The notes below the pieces were generated by a model that saw only the letters and a program-made list of their open reading frames with translations, was not told the DNA's origin and ran no database searches. Of a stretch of DNA of 64,000 nucleotides, positions 59,521-64,000 are shown in pieces; position 1 is the first letter of the stretch, and each line of letters begins with the position of its first letter. The DNA comes from Microbacterium terrisoli (lineage in GTDB: Bacteria; Actinomycetota; Actinomycetes; Actinomycetales; Microbacteriaceae). The stretch spans positions 3,472,001 to 3,536,000 of the forward strand of contig NZ_CP133019.1 in assembly GCF_030866805.1 (NCBI RefSeq), read 5' to 3'. Both the position numbers and the translations under genes were made by a program.

Positions 59521-59547
59521 GGCCCGGACGGTCCACAGGGAGGTCTC

Positions 59548-61056
59548 GTGCCGATCACGGGGATGATCCTGGACGTCGCGGCCCGGCATCCCGACCGGCC
59601 GGCGATCGTCGGGTCAGACGGTCGTTTGACGTACGCGCAGCTCGTCGACGACTCCCGCCGCATGTTCGCGGCGGTCGACGACCTGCACCGCGGCCAGACG
59701 GTGCCGCCGCGGCCCGCGGCCGAAACCGGCGGCATCCCGATCACCGCAGTCAGCGTCACATCGGCGTTCCACACCGCGCGGATCGTTGCGGGGCTGGCCG
59801 GCTATCGTGCCGTGTCGGCGACGATCGACCCGCGGTGGCCCCTCGCGCATCAGGTGCGCGTCATCCTCGCCTGCGGCATCGGGGTCGTCATCAGCGACTC
59901 CGATGAATTGCATACAGCGCTGATCGATGCGGGCTGGACCGGGACGATCCTGCCGCTGGTGGAGTTCATGCGCCGCGAAGCATATGCCCGCCCTCGATCA
60001 GCACCGCGCGTGCGCAGCAGCCGCGAGGCCTTCTTGCTGCTGTTCTCGTCAGGCACGACGAGCCACCCCAAGGCGTTCTTGAAGACCCGCGGACAGTACC
60101 GTGCGAACTATGCGATCTCCAGCGCCCACCTCGAGCCGCTGGCCGGCGTGGCGACCCTCGCACCCGGCCCGGTCTCGTACAGCCTCACCCTGTACGCGGT
60201 GATCGAGTGCCTGGCATCGGGCGGCGGCGTGCACCTGGCTGATTCGTTCGATCCGCTCTCGGTGGCCGCGCGAATGCGTGACGAGCGGATCAGCCGCGTC
60301 GTGGCCGTCCCCGCTGTCGTGCAGTCGCTCGCCGACGCCGCGCGCCGTGATCCGCGGGCCTTCGCCGGGCTGCGGCTGGTCGTCACCGGCGGTGCGAACC
60401 TGTCGTCCGTGCTGCGGGACTCCCTCGGGCAGGTGCTGCCGGATGTGCGGCTGATCAGCTATTACGGGGCCGCAGAGATCGGCTTCATCGGCGACAGCCG
60501 CGGAGGCGACGGCACGCTCATCTCCGTCTACGACGGCGTCGAGGTCGCGATCCGCGACGAGACGGGCGCCACGGTGCCGGACGGCGATCTGGGCACCCTG
60601 TGGGTGCGCGCCGAAGCCTGCTCGGACGGCTACCTGGCCGCGACGACCCGCGAGACGCTGCGTCAACCCGACGGTTGGGCCACGGTGCACGACCAGGGCC
60701 GCATCGTCGGCGGCCGCCTGACTCTGGTCGGGCGTGCGGGCGATATCGCCGTCACCGGCGGCCACAAGGTGTCGCTGCAGGACGTGGACCGCGCATTCGA
60801 GGGGATGCCGCAACTCGGCGCCGTCAGTGCCGTCACGCTGCCGCATCCACGACTGGGCACGGTGGTGGCGCTGGTGATCGAGGGTGCCGCGCCGCCGAAG
60901 GCGCACCTGCAGGCCTGGGCCCGCGAGCGGCTCGCGCCTCAGTTCGTGCCGAGGCGCTGGTACACCCTGCAGGCTCTGCCGCGGACGGTGGGCGGCAAGA
61001 TCCGCCGCGGCGAGACGGCTGAGCTGGTCACGCGCGGCGAGGCGGTGCGCCTGTGA
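59548..61056 (+). CDS. Class-I adenylate-forming enzyme (acyl-CoA/aryl-CoA ligase-like)
   Basis: A 502-residue ANL-superfamily ligase. The phosphate loop reads LLLFSSGTTSHPK, the ISYYGAAE region is A5, GRAGDIAVTGGHKVSLQDVD is A8, and the TVGGKIRRGE Lys near the end is the adenylation lysine. It activates a carboxylic acid as acyl-AMP and probably transfers it to CoA or a carrier. It is the first of three genes: ligase, ketosynthase, acyl-CoA-dehydrogenase-like. No carrier protein is encoded nearby. Confidence 0.92.
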   Translation: MPITGMILDVAARHPDRPAIVGSDGRLTYAQLVDDSRRMFAAVDDLHRGQTVPPRPAAETGGIPITAVSVTSAFHTARIVAGLAGYRAVSATIDPRWPLAHQVRVILACGIGVVISDSDELHTALIDAGWTGTILPLVEFMRREAYARPRSAPRVRSSREAFLLLFSSGTTSHPKAFLKTRGQYRANYAISSAHLEPLAGVATLAPGPVSYSLTLYAVIECLASGGGVHLADSFDPLSVAARMRDERISRVVAVPAVVQSLADAARRDPRAFAGLRLVVTGGANLSSVLRDSLGQVLPDVRLISYYGAAEIGFIGDSRGGDGTLISVYDGVEVAIRDETGATVPDGDLGTLWVRAEACSDGYLAATTRETLRQPDGWATVHDQGRIVGGRLTLVGRAGDIAVTGGHKVSLQDVDRAFEGMPQLGAVSAVTLPHPRLGTVVALVIEGAAPPKAHLQAWARERLAPQFVPRRWYTLQALPRTVGGKIRRGETAELVTRGEAVRL

Positions 61057-61088
61057 CCCGGGCATCCACTCTGTTGTTCGCGCGCGCG

Positions 61089-61179
61089 CCCTCGCGCGGA
61101 GCGAGGGGATCTCACGCAGCGAGGACCAGAATGCGACTTTCCGTCCTCGTTTCGTCAGATTCCCTCGCCTGGAGCGAGG
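61089..61179 (+). repeat. Structured spacer with three inverted repeats before the ketosynthase
   Basis: CCCTCGC-GCGGA-GCGAGGG (61089-61107), CGAGGAC (61120-61126) with GTCCTCG (61143-61149), and CCTCGC-CTGGA-GCGAGG (61163-61179). The first and third are near copies. They fill the 136-bp gap between ligase and ketosynthase. Confidence 0.6.
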
Positions 61180-61192
61180 AGAGGGAGGCGGC

Positions 61193-62593
61193 ATGACACG
61201 CGCGGTCATCACCGGCATGGGCGCCGTCACGCCCAGCGGGCTGGATGTCGACAGCCTCTGGGACGCGGTCTCGACCGGTCGCAGCGCGGTCACCGTGCTC
61301 GAGGGCGACGAGTTCGCGGGGCTGCCGGCGCGCATCGGCGGCCGTGTGCGCGGGTTCGACGCGCTGTCGGTCCTGGATCCCCCGCTCGCGCGGCGGCTGA
61401 GTCCGGTGCAGCACTGGGCGATCGCCGCGGCCGAGCAGGCGCTCGTGCAGGCGGGCGCCATCGAGTCGGGGCAGAGCCGGCAGGCCGGTGCACCGTCGCA
61501 CCCGCGGACGCAGCCGACCCCCGCGCTGCCCTGGGATCCCGAGCGCATCGGGGTGATCGCGGCAACCGGCTCCGGTCCGATCGATGCGATGCAGAGCGCG
61601 ACACGCGCCCTGGACGCGCGCGGTCCGCGCGCCGTGCCGCTCACACTCTCGGTCTATGGGGCTCCGGATGCCGCGGCAGCACTGATCTCGCAGCGATACA
61701 GCATCACCGGACCGGCACAGGGCCTGTCGGCGACCTGCGCGAGCGGGGCGATCGCGCTGGGAGAGGCGCTGCGTCGCATCCGCCACGGGTACGCCGACGC
61801 CGTGCTCGTGATCGGCATGGAGGACTGTCTGAACGCGGTCAACCTGTCATCGAACGCCAATCTGCGCGCGCTGGCGACGGGCTTCGAGGCTGACCCCACC
61901 ACCGCGTCACGGCCGTTCGATCGCGGTCGGCGCGGGTTCGTGATGGCGCAGGGCGCGGGTGCGATCCTGGTCGAATCCGCCGAGATCGCCGCGGCGCGAG
62001 GTCTTGCGGCGGCACGGGCGCACCCGACACTGCACCCGGCACTGCACCCGACTCTGGACCCGGCACTGCACCCGACTCTGGACCCGGCCGCCGCGGCCGC
62101 GCCCCGCGTGCTCGCCGAGCTGGCCGGATTCGGGGCGTCCAGCGATGCTTACCATCCGACGGCGCCCGACCCCGAAGGCCGTGGGGGCGCCCGCGCGGTG
62201 CGCGCGGCTCTGGTCGACGCGCACATCGACCCCGACGACATCGATCACATCAACGCCCACGGCACCGGCACCGAGGTCGGCGACGCGGCTGAGCTGCGCG
62301 CGCTCGAATCGGCGCTGGGCGCCCGGGCCCGCGGCATCCCGCTGTCTGCCACGAAGTCGTCGACCGGTCACTTGCTCGGCGCGTCGGGGGCGATCGAGGC
62401 GATCATCGCCGTGCAGACGCTGGGCCACGGCATCCTGCCCCCGACGATCAACCTCGACGACCCCGCATTCCCCGAGTGGAATATTGTGACCGCGGCCCGG
62501 CGGCAGCAGGTGCAGAGCGTGCTGTCGACGTCGTTCGGTTTCGGAGGGCACAACGGGGCCCTCGTCATCCGTCAGTGGAAGGAGCACACATGA
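61193..62593 (+). CDS. Beta-ketoacyl-ACP synthase family protein (FabF-like)
   Basis: A 466-residue thiolase-fold ketosynthase. The active site is complete: Cys182 (SATCASGA), His356 (NAHGTGTEVGD), His393 (STGHLLGASG), with the KSSTGH Lys. It condenses an acyl group with a malonyl-type extender. An insertion near residues 276-300 has an eight-residue repeat (PALHPTLD) from a 24-bp tandem repeat. It is a stand-alone copy, not in a fab operon, between a ligase and an acyl-CoA-dehydrogenase-like gene. GGGAGG precedes ATG 61193. Confidence 0.93.
   Translation: MTRAVITGMGAVTPSGLDVDSLWDAVSTGRSAVTVLEGDEFAGLPARIGGRVRGFDALSVLDPPLARRLSPVQHWAIAAAEQALVQAGAIESGQSRQAGAPSHPRTQPTPALPWDPERIGVIAATGSGPIDAMQSATRALDARGPRAVPLTLSVYGAPDAAAALISQRYSITGPAQGLSATCASGAIALGEALRRIRHGYADAVLVIGMEDCLNAVNLSSNANLRALATGFEADPTTASRPFDRGRRGFVMAQGAGAILVESAEIAAARGLAAARAHPTLHPALHPTLDPALHPTLDPAAAAAPRVLAELAGFGASSDAYHPTAPDPEGRGGARAVRAALVDAHIDPDDIDHINAHGTGTEVGDAAELRALESALGARARGIPLSATKSSTGHLLGASGAIEAIIAVQTLGHGILPPTINLDDPAFPEWNIVTAARRQQVQSVLSTSFGFGGHNGALVIRQWKEHT
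62037..62084 (+). repeat. 24-bp tandem repeat inside the ketosynthase gene
   Basis: Two identical 24-base units (62037-62060, 62061-62084) encode PALHPTLD twice. They are in frame and lie in a surface-loop region between the Cys182 and His356 halves. Confidence 0.8.
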
Positions 62594-63756
62594 TCGACCG
62601 AGAAGCTCGACACGCACAGCTCGCCGAGCGGTACCTGCCCGATGATCTGCTGGAGCGGTTCCGGCAACGGGCGGCCGTCTACGACCGCGAGAACAGCTTC
62701 TTCGACGAAGACCTCGCCGAGCTGCGCGAGCGCGGATACCTTCTGCTGTTCGTGCCTGCAGCCCTCGGCGGCGCAGGCCTGTCGCTGAGCGAGGTCTCGC
62801 GCCTGCAGCAGCGTCTGGCCGGTGCCGCGCCGGCGACGGCGCTCGCGGTCAACATGCATCTGATGTGCACCGGCGTGGTCAAGGCCATGGTCGATCGCGG
62901 CGACGCGTCGCTGTCATACGTCTTCGACGAGGCCGCAGCGGGAGAGATCTTCGCCTTCGGCATCAGCGAGCCGTCGAACGACTGGGTGCTGCAGGGCTCG
63001 AACACCGTGGCCGTGCCGCAGGACGACGGGGGATACCTGCTGTCGGGCGTCAAGATCTTCACGTCGCTGTCACCGGTGTGGACGCGGCTGATCGTGCACG
63101 GGTTGGACTCGTCGGGCGATCCGCGGCTGGTGTACGGCTTCATCGAGCGGGATGCCGGGGGCATCACGGTCTCGGACGACTGGGACGTGCTAGGCATGCG
63201 CGCGTCGCAGAGCCGCGCGACGATCCTGAAGGACGTGCGCATGCGCCCCGACCGCGTCGCTCGGCGCCTGGCACCCGGCCGGGTGCCCGACCTGTTGACA
63301 TTCGCGATCACGAGCAACTTCCAGCTGCTAATCGGGGCGGTCTACGCCGGGGTCGCGCGGCGCGCGCTCGAGCTCGGGGCCGCCGGGCTGAAGCGGCGGA
63401 AGTCCGCGAAGGCCGGTGCGAGCTTCGCCGAGGTGCCTGAGGCGCGAGTTCGCCTGGCGGACGCGCTGATGGACTTCATGGCCGTGCCCGCGCAGCTGGA
63501 CGCGTACTGCCGCGACTTCGATGAACTGGCCGACCACGGCGCGGGGTGGCCGCTGAGGCTTGTCTCGGCGCGGATCAACGCGTCGGCCGCTGCGCGCCGC
63601 GCGGCCGAAGTCGCGCTGGTGTGCTCGGGCGGCAGCGGCTTCGGCAACGCCGGCGAGCTGTCGCGGCTGTTCCGTGATGCGCAGGCCGGGCTGTTCCATC
63701 CGCCGAGCGTCGACGCCGCGCGTCCGATGTACGCCGCCGCGCTGCTCGACGACTGA
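62590..63756 (+). CDS. Acyl-CoA-dehydrogenase-like flavoprotein without the usual catalytic Glu motif
   Basis: A 388-residue acyl-CoA-dehydrogenase-fold protein: helical N-terminus with GYLLLFVPAALGGAGLSLSE, mid beta-domain FGISEPSNDW, and C-terminal helices with GGSGFG. Where ordinary members have the YEGTSE catalytic glutamate it reads FHPPSVD, as in some flavin monooxygenases and other non-dehydrogenase members. It may therefore hydroxylate or desaturate a carrier- or CoA-bound acyl group by another mechanism. ATG 62590 overlaps the ketosynthase stop (ATGA), so the two are translationally coupled. Confidence 0.88.
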   Translation: MIDREARHAQLAERYLPDDLLERFRQRAAVYDRENSFFDEDLAELRERGYLLLFVPAALGGAGLSLSEVSRLQQRLAGAAPATALAVNMHLMCTGVVKAMVDRGDASLSYVFDEAAAGEIFAFGISEPSNDWVLQGSNTVAVPQDDGGYLLSGVKIFTSLSPVWTRLIVHGLDSSGDPRLVYGFIERDAGGITVSDDWDVLGMRASQSRATILKDVRMRPDRVARRLAPGRVPDLLTFAITSNFQLLIGAVYAGVARRALELGAAGLKRRKSAKAGASFAEVPEARVRLADALMDFMAVPAQLDAYCRDFDELADHGAGWPLRLVSARINASAAARRAAEVALVCSGGSGFGNAGELSRLFRDAQAGLFHPPSVDAARPMYAAALLDD

Positions 63757-63762
63757 CCAACG

Positions 63763-63966
63763 TCAGGCCGGATCGATGCGCAGCGTCGTCGGGTGCGCGT
63801 GCCGCCCGACCACCGTGGCCACGATCAGTGGCGGGTGGGTGTCGTACCGGTACGCGGCATCCACCGCCTCTTGTGTCGAGGTGTCGGCGACCGCGACGCG
63901 CGATGAGACGTCCAGCTCTTCGTCCGAGCCGATGCGCTGGAGTTCGTCCGTCGCCCATGTGGGCAT
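63763..63966 (-). CDS. Shortened DUF2255-like protein
   Basis: A 67-residue ORF with a good ribosome-binding site (GGAGG) before ATG 63966. The N-terminus (PTWATDELQRIGS, residues 2-14) and the C-terminus (EAVDAAYRYDTH, then TTLRIDPA) resemble the two ends of DUF2255 proteins (~120-130 residues), but the central part with its WVVRVGD-type strand is missing. It looks like an in-frame internal deletion. Function unknown. It is convergent with the dehydrogenase-like gene, 6 bases apart. Confidence 0.6.
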   Translation of the reverse strand: MPTWATDELQRIGSDEELDVSSRVAVADTSTQEAVDAAYRYDTHPPLIVATVVGRHAHPTTLRIDPA

Positions 63967-64000
63967 GGTGGCCTCCTTCGGTCGCGGCGTGGTGGATTCG

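Noticed and set aside
1..64000. tRNA or rRNA genes, riboswitches
   Set aside because: I looked for the usual anchor sequences and cloverleaf arms in the intergenic regions and saw none; intergenic gaps are all below 280 bases. A tRNAscan-SE or Infernal run would be decisive.

Overview
This is a 64 kb, very GC-rich window from a high-GC Gram-positive actinobacterium. Codon use (strong G/C at third positions, frequent GTG starts), the many ATGA/GTGA gene overlaps, short -10-only promoters with leaderless starts and the gene families all fit a free-living Microbacteriaceae member, most likely Microbacterium or a close relative. That genus call is an inference from style and content; no rRNA marker is present. 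The window is ordinary chromosomal sequence: I see no rRNA, tRNA, CRISPR array, insertion sequence, integrase or phage gene, and no gap above 300 bases without a gene.

Layout. 1-2441: end of a TetR regulator, a class-III aminotransferase with an operator-containing leaderless promoter, and a SnoaL-like protein. 2518-6631: an electrophile/oxidant-response-like block: a quinone-type oxidoreductase, its TetR regulator, a three-gene translationally coupled molybdopterin oxidoreductase / flavin reductase / zinc-ribbon unit, and msrA. Four copies of the dyad TGGAC-N6-GTCCA lie at its control regions. 6796-11578: a divergent secreted nuclease-like protein, a small heat-shock protein with a MerR/HspR-like regulator, and a DUF1537-type sugar-acid kinase coupled to a truncated GntR gene and a TauE-type permease. 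11797-22493: secreted hydrolases (an extracellular nuclease with three chitin-binding-like modules, an S53 peptidase), DUF2695 and RibD-like proteins, an unusual SDR, M18 aminopeptidase, a DUF151 protein and a flavin oxidase. 22767-27405: ROK regulator plus a FrcBCA/XylFGH-like sugar importer.

27518-34711: a WXG-like protein with an alpha/beta hydrolase, a low-molecular-weight tyrosine phosphatase, purB, a thioesterase, and an MHS transporter with its LysR regulator. 34777-44834: amine catabolism: amino-acid/amine permease, copper amine oxidase and aldehyde dehydrogenase in one operon, then a flavin monooxygenase / RidA / DUF1028 / M20 amidohydrolase operon with its own TetR gene. 44893-53675: membrane proteins, PLP enzymes of sulfur metabolism, an epimerase, dehydrogenases, a hydrolase and a cupin. 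53754-59449: a second sugar ABC importer divergent from a Gfo/Idh/MocA dehydrogenase and a LacI regulator. 59548-63756: an adenylate-forming ligase, a stand-alone ketosynthase and an acyl-CoA-dehydrogenase-like protein, which together look like a small uncharacterised acyl-processing pathway. The window ends with an apparently internally deleted DUF2255 gene.

The two most promising items are the TetR regulon defined by four matching operators (3541-5970) and the ligase-ketosynthase-dehydrogenase trio (59548-63756). All functions are read from sequence motifs and family knowledge; no database search was run.
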